DNA of 64,000 bases, from contig JBPCMN010000005.1 in NCBI GenBank assembly GCA_051002235.1, forward strand, positions 28,877 to 92,876, written 5' to 3'. This document shows, one piece after another, positions 24,699 to 32,742 of the stretch. The stretch's first letter is position 1; each line of letters starts with the position of its first letter. This stretch comes from JBPCMN01 sp013695115. GTDB lineage: Bacteria > Actinomycetota > Acidimicrobiia > IMCC26256 > JACDBD01. Under the pieces are notes generated by a model, which was given only the letters and a program-made list of their open reading frames with translations, did not search any database and had not been told where the DNA came from. The position numbers and the translations under genes are program-made.

Positions 24699-26273
24699 AT
24701 GGCGACCGCCACCGCGCCGCGGTACCCCCTCACCCACCGCCAGATCCAGACCGTGTTCGGCGGCCTGATGGCCGGCATGTTCCTCGCCGCCCTCGACCAG
24801 ACGATCGTCGCCACCGCCCTCCCGACGATCGTGGGCGAGTTCGGCGGGCTCGACCACATCTCGTGGGTCGCGTCGGCGTACCTCCTCACATCCACCGCGG
24901 TCATGCCGGTCGCGGGGAAGCTCAGCGACCTCTACGGCCGCTGTCAGCTCTTCCAGGCGTCGATCGTGGTGTTCCTGGTCGGATCGCTGCTCGCCGGCAT
25001 CGCCCAGAGCATGGCCCAGCTCATCGCGTTTCGCGCCCTCCAGGGCGCGGGCGCCGGCGGGCTGCTCGTCCTGACGTTCGCGATCGTCGGTGACGTCGTC
25101 GCCCCCCGCGAGCGCGGCCGCTACCAGGGGTATGTGGCCTCGGTGTTCGCGGTGGCGAGCGTGGCCGGCCCGCTCCTCGGCGGGTTCTTCGTCGACCACC
25201 TCTCGTGGCGGTGGGTCTTCTACGTGAACCTCCCGGTCGGGCTGGTCGCGCTGGTCATCACGTCGTCGGCACTGCGCATGCCGGTGCGGCGGGAGGGTCA
25301 CACGATCGACTACCTCGGCGCGGCCCTGCTCGTGGGCGCGATCACCAGCGTCATCCTGCTGACGGTGTGGGGAGGCAACGAGTACCCCTGGGGCTCGCCC
25401 ACGATCGTCGGCCTTGGTGTCGCCGGCGCGATCCTCCTGGTGCTGTTCGTGCTCCAGGAGCAGCGGGCGGCCGAGCCGATCCTGCCGCTGCGCCTGTTCC
25501 GCAACTCCGTGTTCACGGTGTCGACCGCCACCGCCTTCACCGTGGGGCTGGCGATGTTCGGCGCGATCCTGTTCCTCCCCCTGTACCTCCAGATCGTGAA
25601 GGGCTCGAGCGCCACCAACTCCGGGCTCTTGCTCCTCCCGATCATGGCGGGGATCCTCACCGGCTCGACGACCTGCGGACGGATCATCACCCGGGTGGGC
25701 CGTTACAAGCCGTTCCCGGTCGCGGGACTCGCGCTCATGACGATCGGGTTCGTGTGCTTCTCCCGCATGGACGCCTCGACGCCCGGAGCTCTTTCCGCCG
25801 TTTTCATGGTGCTGACCGGCGTCGGCATCGGCTTCGTCACCCCCGTCCTCGTGCTGGCCGTGCAGAACGCGGTCGACCAACGCGATCTCGGCGCGGCGAC
25901 GTCGGCGGTCACGTTCCTGCGCACGATGGGAGGCGCGTTCGGTGCCGCCGTGTTCGGCGCGGTGCTGAACGCCCGGCTCACCGTCGAGCTCGCGGCCCGC
26001 CTGTCACGCGACGCGCTCCGCGACATCGATCCCGCCCGCCTTCAAGGGAGCCCGGCGCAGATCCGGGCGCTGCCGCCCGACGTGCAGGACGGAGTGATCC
26101 GGGCGTTCGACGCGTCGCTCCAAACCGTGTTCCTGGTCGCGGCCCTGATCGGGCTGGCCGCGTTCGTGCTGATCTGGTGGCTACGCGAGCTCCCGCTCCA
26201 ACAGCGGGATGACTTGGGCGACGTCAGGGCCGACGGGGTGGTCGAGTCCCTGGGCTCGGAAGCCCACCTCTAA
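24699..26273 (+). CDS. DHA2-family MFS multidrug exporter (EmrB/QacA-like)
   Basis: A 524-residue membrane protein with about 14 transmembrane segments. The signature LDQTIVATALPTIVGEFGGL is the DHA2 motif in TM1, followed by WVASAYLLTSTAVMPVAGKLSDLYGR (motif A) and GPLLGGFFVDHLSWRWVFYVNLPVG (motif C region). These proton-driven pumps export drugs or metabolites. The ATG is immediately next to the TAG of the acyl-CoA dehydrogenase, so the two are one transcription unit. Coupling to an acyl-CoA enzyme hints at export of a lipid-like compound, but that is speculation. Confidence 0.92.
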   Translation: MATATAPRYPLTHRQIQTVFGGLMAGMFLAALDQTIVATALPTIVGEFGGLDHISWVASAYLLTSTAVMPVAGKLSDLYGRCQLFQASIVVFLVGSLLAGIAQSMAQLIAFRALQGAGAGGLLVLTFAIVGDVVAPRERGRYQGYVASVFAVASVAGPLLGGFFVDHLSWRWVFYVNLPVGLVALVITSSALRMPVRREGHTIDYLGAALLVGAITSVILLTVWGGNEYPWGSPTIVGLGVAGAILLVLFVLQEQRAAEPILPLRLFRNSVFTVSTATAFTVGLAMFGAILFLPLYLQIVKGSSATNSGLLLLPIMAGILTGSTTCGRIITRVGRYKPFPVAGLALMTIGFVCFSRMDASTPGALSAVFMVLTGVGIGFVTPVLVLAVQNAVDQRDLGAATSAVTFLRTMGGAFGAAVFGAVLNARLTVELAARLSRDALRDIDPARLQGSPAQIRALPPDVQDGVIRAFDASLQTVFLVAALIGLAAFVLIWWLRELPLQQRDDLGDVRADGVVESLGSEAHL

Positions 26274-26286
26274 CCAGGGGGCTCGC

Positions 26287-27066
26287 TCAGGGGAGGATCT
26301 CGACCGGCGTGCCCAGCGGTAGGAGCTGGGTGAGTCGGGTGATGCTGTCATTGCTGATGCGCATGCACCCGCTGGTCACGCTCTTTCCGAGGACCGACGC
26401 GTCGTTGTTGCCGTGGATTCCCAGTTCACCGTCGCCGCCGTTGAAGGTTGTGAGCACGTCCGAGTGTCCCGACAGCCCGTAGGCGAAGGGCCCATACACA
26501 CTCCCAGGGGCCGTCGACTGGAGGAGGACCCGGATGTAGTACTTGCCCGGTGGCGTCGGCGTCGCCGGCTTCCCGACCGCGGCGGGCTCCTGGACGATCA
26601 CCGTCTCGCCGTCGTAGACGGTGATCTGGTGGGCGGCCAGCTGCACCGTGATGTGGTAGCGGGTGTTCGTGAGCATGAAGTCGGCCGCCCGGGCCCAGCC
26701 GGTCGTGCCGTTGGGCCGTTCGGGGAGGAGTACCCGGATCCAGCCGTCGTCCCGCTGCTCCTCGACCAGGAACACCAACGGCACCGTCGGCTCTGCCGGG
26801 TCGTCGTTCACGTGCCACGGGTTCTGGTACGAGCGCGAGGGGGCCGGCGCTTCGGGCGCGTCGAACACTTGGACCTCGGGGACCGACGCCTCGGCGATCG
26901 TGCTCGTGAACGGCGGTAGCGTCGTGGTCGTCGGCGCGGTCGTCGGCGCGGCCGTCTTGTCCGGCTTGGACCGGGCCTTCGGGCGCTGGTCGTCGCTCCC
27001 GCAGCCGGCGACGAGTGTCGCGACCGCGAATGAGCAGACCAGCAGAACGGGGGGGCGGAAGCGCAT
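26287..27066 (-). CDS. L,D-transpeptidase (YkuD) lipoprotein
   Basis: A 259-residue exported lipoprotein with signal peptide and lipobox LVAGC (Cys22). A Thr/Pro-rich linker follows, then an SH3-like part (DDGWIRVLLPERPNGTTGWARA), and a YkuD catalytic domain with IHGNNDASVLGK and SGCMRIS; catalytic His218 and Cys234 are intact. Such enzymes make 3-3 crosslinks in peptidoglycan or attach proteins to it. ATG at 27066 is clear. It is convergent with the DHA2 exporter, ends 13 nt apart, and divergent from a glycosylase gene. The YkuD family is common in actinobacterial walls. Confidence 0.9.
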   Translation of the reverse strand: MRFRPPVLLVCSFAVATLVAGCGSDDQRPKARSKPDKTAAPTTAPTTTTLPPFTSTIAEASVPEVQVFDAPEAPAPSRSYQNPWHVNDDPAEPTVPLVFLVEEQRDDGWIRVLLPERPNGTTGWARAADFMLTNTRYHITVQLAAHQITVYDGETVIVQEPAAVGKPATPTPPGKYYIRVLLQSTAPGSVYGPFAYGLSGHSDVLTTFNGGDGELGIHGNNDASVLGKSVTSGCMRISNDSITRLTQLLPLGTPVEILP

Positions 27067-27131
27067 CGCCTCTCAGTGTAGTGGCCGGGGGCTGGCCGCT
27101 GCGGTCGGCCCCGTCCGTTACCGTCCCCGGC

Positions 27132-27773
27132 GTGCCCGCCACCCGCCGCCAGCTCGCCGATGCGTCGGCCGAGCTCGCCCGGCGCCACCGGCAGTTCCGA
27201 GCGGTGGTCAAGAGCGCCGGCCCGGCCGACCTTCGCCGGGGCCGGCCCCGCCGGGAGCACTTCGCCGAGCTGGCGCGGATGATCCTCTACCAGCAGCTCG
27301 CCGGCCGGGCCGCCGCCGCCATTCACGGCCGCTTCGTCGCCCTGTTCGAGGATGAGCGACCTACTCCGGAGGCGGTGCTCGTGCTGCCGGTCGACTCGCT
27401 GCGGGCGGTCGGGCTCTCGGGGAGCAAAGCGGCGTCGGTTCGTGATCTGGCCACCAAGATCCTCGACGGTGAGGTGTTGCTCGACCGGATCGGCCGGTTG
27501 TCCGACGACGAGATCGTGCGGGAGCTCACGCTCGTGCGGGGGATCGGTCGTTGGACCGCGGAGATGTTCCTGATGTTCCAGCTCGGCCGGATCGACGTGT
27601 GGCCGGTCGACGACTACGGCGTGCGCAAGGGATACGCGTTGCTCTTCGGCCACGACGAGCTGCCGACACCGAAGGTGCTCATGGAGTTGGGCGAGCCGTT
27701 CCGGCCCTACCGCAGCGTCGCCGCCTGGTACTGCTGGCGCGCCGCCGACACGGTGGTGCCCGACGGCAAGTAG
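27132..27773 (+). CDS. DNA-3-methyladenine glycosylase II-like (AlkA/HhH-GPD)
   Basis: A 213-residue base-excision enzyme of the helix-hairpin-helix GPD superfamily. MILYQQLAGRAAAAI and the HhH motif LVRGIGRWTAEMFLMF are visible, followed by DVWPVDDYGVRKG, whose second Asp is the catalytic residue. It would remove alkylated purines from DNA. The protein lacks the AlkA N-terminal domain, as many bacterial short forms do. GTG at 27132 is preceded by TACCGT 7 nt upstream, a leaderless-type promoter. It is not in an obvious operon; the gap to its divergent neighbour is 65 bp. Confidence 0.88.
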   Translation: MPATRRQLADASAELARRHRQFRAVVKSAGPADLRRGRPRREHFAELARMILYQQLAGRAAAAIHGRFVALFEDERPTPEAVLVLPVDSLRAVGLSGSKAASVRDLATKILDGEVLLDRIGRLSDDEIVRELTLVRGIGRWTAEMFLMFQLGRIDVWPVDDYGVRKGYALLFGHDELPTPKVLMELGEPFRPYRSVAAWYCWRAADTVVPDGK

Positions 27774-27781
27774 CTTCCCTT

Positions 27782-27862
27782 CCCGCTCTCGGCGCCTCCG
27801 GCGCCGGGTCGCTCGGGCCCCGGTTCGGGCGGCGCAGGATACCTGCGCCGCTGTTCCTCGCC
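27782..27862. repeat. Dispersed palindromic element, perfect-stem copy between convergent genes
   Basis: A perfect 10-bp stem, GCGGCGCAGG at 27829-27838 and CCTGCGCCGC at 27842-27851 around loop ATA, matches the core at 57.4 kb. An additional GGCGCC-TCC-GGCGCC hairpin lies 5' of it. The outer flanks differ from the other copies. Lying between two gene ends, it could also slow transcription from both sides. Confidence 0.7.
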
Positions 27863-27863
27863 T

Positions 27864-28406
27864 CTACGTCGCCCGTGCCTGCGCGTAGTGCTCCTGCATG
27901 AGCCGGGTGTGCACCGCCAGCGTGGGGAGGCCGAGGCGCTGGCGCCGGTCGTCGACGCCGGCGGGCTCCTCGATCGGCCACGGCTTCACCGTGGTGCCGT
28001 CGTCGCTGTCGACGAACTGCGTCCCGAACCGCTGGTCGCGGCCGTCGGCCATCCGGACGCGGTCGAGGAGGTAGGCGTAGTGCGCCGCCGGTGCATCGTG
28101 GAGGTCGACCGCGATCTCGAGCAACTCGAGGCAGCGGCGTTGCAATCCGGGATCGGCCATGGCGTGCTGGGCCAGCAGCCAGGCGGCGTGGGCACCGTCG
28201 TCGCCGACCAGCGAGATCCCGGGCCAGCGTTCGTAGTCGTCGAGGATCTCCCACAGGCGGGCGGCGTGGGGTTCGTCGACGGCGCGCAGCGCGTCCCACT
28301 GATCGGGGTCGCTCAGGCCACCGTTCGCCGCCAGCGTCTCGCGGGCGTGCTGGTCCTCGCGTGCCATGCCGACAAGCTCCTGGCGTAACGAGTCGTCGAT
28401 TGGCAT
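27864..28406 (-). CDS. DUF6624-like hypothetical protein
   Basis: A 180-residue soluble protein with no signal peptide. It contains LRQELVGMAREDQHARE, DEPHAARLWEILDDYERWPGISLVGDDGAHAAWLLAQHA and HYAYLLDRVRMADGRDQRFGTQ. These are the hallmarks of the uncharacterised DUF6624 group, in which a conserved D-G-A-x-x-A-W helix and DGRDQRFGTQ segment recur. Function is unknown. ATG at 28406 is used; GTG at 28409 would add one residue. It is divergent from an SGNH hydrolase. Confidence 0.7.
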   Translation of the reverse strand: MPIDDSLRQELVGMAREDQHARETLAANGGLSDPDQWDALRAVDEPHAARLWEILDDYERWPGISLVGDDGAHAAWLLAQHAMADPGLQRRCLELLEIAVDLHDAPAAHYAYLLDRVRMADGRDQRFGTQFVDSDDGTTVKPWPIEEPAGVDDRRQRLGLPTLAVHTRLMQEHYAQARAT

Positions 28407-28424
28407 CACTGCGAGGATACCCCC

Positions 28425-29090
28425 ATGAGCTTCTGGACGAGTCGGCTGATGCGCGAGCTCCGTCCCGGCGTTGCCGCCACCCTCTCGCAGACCGAGCCCT
28501 ACCTGCGGGCGTGGGCGGAGGCCAACGAGCGAGCGCGCGCCGCCACCGGCCCGCTGTGGGTCGCGCTGGGCGACTCGACCGCCCAGGGTATCGGGGCGAG
28601 CGCGTACGACCGTGGGTACGTCGGGCAGCTTCGGGGGCGCCTCGAGGCGCGCGACGGCCGCGACTGGCGCGTGATCAACCTGTCGCGGACCGGTTCACGC
28701 ATCCGTGACGTCGTCGCCGAGCAGCTTCCGGGGCTCGCGTCGCTCGCAACGGAGGCCGAGCTGGTGACCTGCGCCGCCGGGGCCAACGATCTCCTCAGCC
28801 TGTGGTTCCGTCCCGTGCCCGACCAACTCCGCGCGCTCATGTCGGGACTCCCCCCGGGAGCAGTCATCGCGACGTTGCCGCGGGGCCTCGGGCGGCGCCG
28901 CGCCCGCCGGCTCAACGACATCATCTGTACCGAGGCGCCGCTCAGACGGCTCCGGATCGCCGACGTGTGCGCGCACACCGGACCACCATGGAAGGGCAAG
29001 TTCGCTTCCGACGACTTCCATCCGAACGAGATCGGATACCGCGACTGGTGCGACGCGTTCGCCGAGGCCGTCGGGGTGCCCGTTGCTTAG
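28425..29090 (+). CDS. SGNH/GDSL-family hydrolase
   Basis: A 221-residue hydrolase with the GDSL block WVALGDSTAQGIGAS (nucleophile Ser), the GAND block AAGANDLLS (oxyanion Asn), and the C-terminal SDDFHPNEIGY with the catalytic Asp and His. Such enzymes deacylate esters of lipids, sugars or cell-wall components. No signal peptide is seen, so it is probably cytoplasmic. ATG at 28425 is the only good start. It is followed 12 nt later by an adenylate cyclase gene that has its own TAGGCT -10 box overlapping the hydrolase stop. Confidence 0.87.
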   Translation: MSFWTSRLMRELRPGVAATLSQTEPYLRAWAEANERARAATGPLWVALGDSTAQGIGASAYDRGYVGQLRGRLEARDGRDWRVINLSRTGSRIRDVVAEQLPGLASLATEAELVTCAAGANDLLSLWFRPVPDQLRALMSGLPPGAVIATLPRGLGRRRARRLNDIICTEAPLRRLRIADVCAHTGPPWKGKFASDDFHPNEIGYRDWCDAFAEAVGVPVA

Positions 29091-29102
29091 GCTGACCGCG
29101 GC

Positions 29103-30209
29103 ATGAACGCCTCCGACTACGAGGCCGCCGGCCTCTACTTCCCCGATGCCCCGAACGCCGCCGACCGCCTGGCGCTGCTCGAGTGGCTGACCGAGCAGGG
29201 CGTGACCCTGGAGCAGATGACGGATGCCCACTCGATCTACGGATTGACCGCCCTCGCCGGCGATGCAGTCATCCGCCCGGGCGAACGCCTCACGCTCGCC
29301 GAGGTCGCCGAGAAAGCTGCGCTGTCGATCGACGAAGTCGAGCACATCCGCCGGGCCGTCGGCTTTCCCGCCGCCGAGCCCGGGGATCGGATCTTCCGCC
29401 CCGAAGACGCCGCGACATTCGCGGCGTTCAAGTTCGCCGCTCAGGTGCTCGGCGACGAGCCGATCCTCGAGTTCAGCCGGGTGATGGGCTCGTCCCTGGC
29501 TCGCGTAGCCGAGTCGGCGATCTGGCTCTTCCTCGGGAACGTCGAGGCCCCACTCTCGACCGCCAAGGCGGGCGAGCTGGCCCTGGCCAAGGCGAACCTC
29601 GAGGCGACGTCGTTGCTGGCGGTCGTGCCCCAGGTGATGGACGCGATCTTCCGCTTCCACGTGCAGGAGGCCGTCCGCCGCTCCCGTGAGGCGCGCGTCG
29701 GGGTCAGCGGCTTCGACACCGGCCGCCTCGGCGTCGGCTTCATCGACCTCGTCGGGTTCACGTCGGTCTCGCATCAGCTCTCGAGTCGGGAGCTTGCCCG
29801 TCTCGTGGCCGAGTTCGAGGGCGCCGCGTACGACGTCGTGACCGCGCACGACGGGCGGGTCGTGAAGCTCATCGGCGACGAAGTCATGTTCGTGGCCGTC
29901 GACCCGGTCGCCGTCGCCGAGATCTCGCTGACGCTCGTCGAACGCTACGCGACCAATGCGAACGTCACCCCCCGTGGCGGCCTCGCGGTCGGGGAGCTGC
30001 TGACGCGGGGTGGGGACTACTACGGGCCGGTCGTGAACCTCGCCTCGCGCGTCGGTGACCTCGCGGTCCCGAACGAGCTCCTCGTCACCGGCGACCTGCG
30101 CTCCGAGGTATGCAAGGCAACGGAGGCCTACGCCTTCGACCCGGCAGGCCGCCGCTCGCTCAAGGGCTTCGACGAACCGGTCGAGTTGTTCTCCCTGTCG
30201 AGGGCGTGA
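29103..30209 (+). CDS. Class III adenylate cyclase with N-terminal regulatory domain
   Basis: A 368-residue cytoplasmic cyclase that would make cAMP from ATP. Residues 1-200 form an all-helical regulatory region with HTH-like TLAEVAEKAALSIDEVEHIRRAVGF, similar to the autoinhibitory domain of mycobacterial Rv1264-type cyclases. The catalytic domain has metal-binding Asp215 (GFIDLVGFT) and Asp259 (LIGDEVMF), adenine-selecting Lys255, and the transition-state Asn and Arg in GPVVNLASR. All key residues are present. The stop overlaps the start of a paralogue as TGATG, so the two form a tandem duplication and are translationally coupled. Confidence 0.93.
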   Translation: MNASDYEAAGLYFPDAPNAADRLALLEWLTEQGVTLEQMTDAHSIYGLTALAGDAVIRPGERLTLAEVAEKAALSIDEVEHIRRAVGFPAAEPGDRIFRPEDAATFAAFKFAAQVLGDEPILEFSRVMGSSLARVAESAIWLFLGNVEAPLSTAKAGELALAKANLEATSLLAVVPQVMDAIFRFHVQEAVRRSREARVGVSGFDTGRLGVGFIDLVGFTSVSHQLSSRELARLVAEFEGAAYDVVTAHDGRVVKLIGDEVMFVAVDPVAVAEISLTLVERYATNANVTPRGGLAVGELLTRGGDYYGPVVNLASRVGDLAVPNELLVTGDLRSEVCKATEAYAFDPAGRRSLKGFDEPVELFSLSRA

Positions 30210-31323
30210 TGGACACCGCCGACTACCAGCGCGCCGGGCTGTACGACCCCGAGGCCGAGAACGCCGCCGACCGACTGGCCCTGCTCGAGTTCCTCGCTGC
30301 CAATGGCGTGACGCTCGAGCAGATGATCGACGCCGATGCCCACGGGACCCTCGCCGGGGTGGCGTCCAATCAGAACATGCTCATGCAGGGCAAGCTCCTC
30401 TCGTTGCGGGAGGTCGCCGCCCGTGCCGACATGACCCTCGAGGACGCCGACGAGGGGTGGCGGGCGGTGGGACTTGGCGCGGTCGCCCCCGACGAACCGA
30501 GGTTCGTCGAAGGGGACATCGCAACGTTCGTGAACTACCGGCTCGCGTGCGAGGTCTTCGGCCGGGAGGCGACCCTCCAGTTCACCCGGGTGGCGGCGTC
30601 GTCGATGGCGCGGCTCGCCGAAGCGGGCATGGCGTCTTTCGTGAGCGAGCTCGAGCGGCCGCTGTCCGAAGCCCAGGCGACCGAAGTCGAGATCGCCCGG
30701 ACGATGCAGGCAGGCAGCCTCATCGCCGCCGGCGTGCCAACCGTGCTCGAGACGTTCTACTGGCACCACGGCAGGCGGCGATCGAGCGGTTCCAGGTCGC
30801 ACGTACGGGCGTTGCCGGCTTCGACAGCGTCCGGCTCGCGGTGGGCTTCGTCGACCTCGTCGGCTTCACGCCGCTCGCCCTTCAGCTCGCCGACCAGGAG
30901 CTCAGCCGGACCATCGCCGACTTTGAAAGCCGCGCATTCGACGCCGTGACGACAGGAGGCGGCCAGATCGTGAAGCTGATCGGCGACGAGGTGATGTTCA
31001 CCGCCCTCGACGCACCCAGCGCGTGCGGGATCGCGCTGACGCTGTTCGAGACGCTCGGTGAGCACCAGGCGGTCACGCCCCGCGGTGGGCTCGCGATCGG
31101 CGAGCTCATCACCCGGGCCGGCGACTACTACGGGCCCGTAGTCAACCTTGCCTCGCGCATCGGCGATCAGGCCGTGCCCGGCGAGATCCTCGTCAGCACC
31201 GACCTGCGCGACGAGGTCGTGAAGGCCGACGTTCGTGGGTTCCGCTTCAGTCCCGCGGGTCGCCGGATGCTGAAGGGCTTCGACGAACCGGTCGAGGTTT
31301 CCTCGCTCACCCGGGCGGGCTAA
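30209..31323 (+). pseudogene. Class III adenylate cyclase paralogue with a one-base frameshift
   Basis: The first frame (ATG 30209) matches the regulatory domain of the preceding cyclase (YDPEAENAADRLALLEFL). It fails after TFYWHH at 30770. From 30772 the next frame resumes in register with QAAIERFQVARTGVAGFDS and continues through intact catalytic motifs (GFVDLVGFT, KLIGDEVMF, GPVVNLASR) to TAA at 31323. The paralogue reads HVQE at the same place, so loss of a T from CACGTGCAG fits exactly. With that base restored the protein would have about 371 residues and all active-site residues. It is either a recent pseudogene or a consensus error. Confidence 0.8.
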
Positions 31324-32117
31324 CCGTCGGGGCCGGGGCAAAGGTAGAAGTCGTAGCGGTAGAGGTCCTCGTAACCCATGCGGCGATAGATCGGCTCGCC
31401 CATCGGGGACGCCTGGAGCTGCACGTTGGGGGCGCCGGCGTCGAAGCCCCAGTTCGTGACCACGCGCATGCACGCCTCCGCGATGCCCTTCCCGCGTGCC
31501 GCTTCGACCGTGCCCACCCAGAAGATGCCGGCGATCCCGTGGCTCAGCAACGCCATCGCCGCGCCCGCGGGCTGCCCGTCCAGGTAGGCGGCGAAGGCGG
31601 CGTTGTGGGGGGCGAGGACGCGGTCGGGTCGCCCAAAGTTGCTGGCGGTGGCCTCGGCCGGCGAGCCATACACGGTGTAGGCCTGGGCGTTGATCTCGGC
31701 GAAGTCGGCGACGCCGGCGGCGTCGGTCACCCGCCGGATCTCGACGCCGTCGGGCCCGGGCTGCTCCTCGAACCGATCCCGGCGGATCATCTGCGGGTAG
31801 TCGAAGAGCTTCCCCGCGCCGGCGGCTTCGGCGGCCGGGCCGAGGTCGGCGTCGACGTCGAGCTGGCGCGCCCACAGCGAGAAGCCCCGACCACGGGCGT
31901 GGAAGAACTCCCGCGCCCGTCCGAGCAGCTCGGCGGGGTCGGCGCGGTCGTCGGTGCGCAGCACGCCGTTGTTGAACGCGGGCCAGTCGGTGTCGCCCGC
32001 GAACATCAGCGCGCCGCCCTCGTCGAGGACGGTGTGGTTCCGCGCCCACCGGGCGTTCTCGCGGACGAACTCGAGCAGGTTGAGGTGACCCAGCAGCGCT
32101 TCCTCGTCGGGGCCCAC
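31320..32117 (-). CDS. GNAT family N-acetyltransferase
   Basis: A 265-residue acetyltransferase with a C-terminal GNAT domain: AAFAAYLDGQPAGAAMALLSHG, then GTVEAARGKGIAEACMR as the acetyl-CoA pyrophosphate loop, and a last strand with YRRMGYEDLYRYDFYLC. The N-terminal 120 residues are a second, degenerate domain with conserved WARNHTVLDEGG and FHARGRGFSLWARQLD, seen in two-domain actinobacterial GNAT proteins. Start is GTG at 32117. The 3' end overlaps the end of the cyclase paralogue by 4 bp. The acceptor molecule is unknown. Confidence 0.83.
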   Translation of the reverse strand: MGPDEEALLGHLNLLEFVRENARWARNHTVLDEGGALMFAGDTDWPAFNNGVLRTDDRADPAELLGRAREFFHARGRGFSLWARQLDVDADLGPAAEAAGAGKLFDYPQMIRRDRFEEQPGPDGVEIRRVTDAAGVADFAEINAQAYTVYGSPAEATASNFGRPDRVLAPHNAAFAAYLDGQPAGAAMALLSHGIAGIFWVGTVEAARGKGIAEACMRVVTNWGFDAGAPNVQLQASPMGEPIYRRMGYEDLYRYDFYLCPGPDG

Positions 32118-32164
32118 GGCGGCGGAGCGTAGCGGCCGAGTTCAGCGCGCGAGACTGGCATCCC

Positions 32165-32740
32165 ATGGCTGCCACATCCACCATGCTTCCCCTCGGCACC
32201 GAGGCGCCCGACTTCGCGCTTCCCGACCTCGACGGCACGATTCACCACCGCGACGACTTCGCTGGTGCTCCCGCGTTGGTGGTGGCGTTCATCTGCAACC
32301 ACTGCCCCTACGTCGTGCACATCCGCAAGGAATGGGCGAAGGTCGCGCAGGAGCTCCAAGAACGCGGTGTCGCCGTCGTCGCGATCGCGGCCAACGACGT
32401 CGTCGCCTATCCACAGGACGGGCCCAAGGGCATGGCCGAGGAGGCCCGGGAGTACGGGTACACGTTCCCGTACCTGTTCGACGAGACCCAGCAGGTCGCC
32501 CATGCGTACTGCGCCGCCTGCACGCCCGACTTCTACGTCTTCGACCGCGACCGCAAGCTCGCCTACCGGGGCCAGTTCGACGACAGCCGGCCCCGCGGCG
32601 GCGGGCCCGTCACCGGCGCCGACCTGCAGGCGGCGGTCGACGCCGTGCTCGCGGGGCAGCCCGCGCCCGAGGACCAGCGCCCCAGCATGGGCTGCAACAT
32701 CAAATGGAAGCCCGGTAACGAGCCGGGCTATTACGGCTGA
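32165..32740 (+). CDS. Thioredoxin-like redoxin (AhpC/TSA family)
   Basis: A 191-residue thioredoxin-fold protein. It starts with TEAPDFALPDLDG and has the active site ICNHCPYVVHIRKEW with Cys44 and Cys47. The cis-Pro region CTPDFYVFD is also present. It belongs to a redoxin group widespread in bacteria and may act as a thiol peroxidase or disulfide reductase. The C-terminus RPSMGCNIKWKPGNEPGYYG is characteristic of the group. ATG at 32165 is used. A TTG-initiated thiolase gene begins 3 nt after its stop, so they share a transcript; a functional link is uncertain. Confidence 0.88.
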   Translation: MAATSTMLPLGTEAPDFALPDLDGTIHHRDDFAGAPALVVAFICNHCPYVVHIRKEWAKVAQELQERGVAVVAIAANDVVAYPQDGPKGMAEEAREYGYTFPYLFDETQQVAHAYCAACTPDFYVFDRDRKLAYRGQFDDSRPRGGGPVTGADLQAAVDAVLAGQPAPEDQRPSMGCNIKWKPGNEPGYYG

Positions 32741-32742
32741 CG

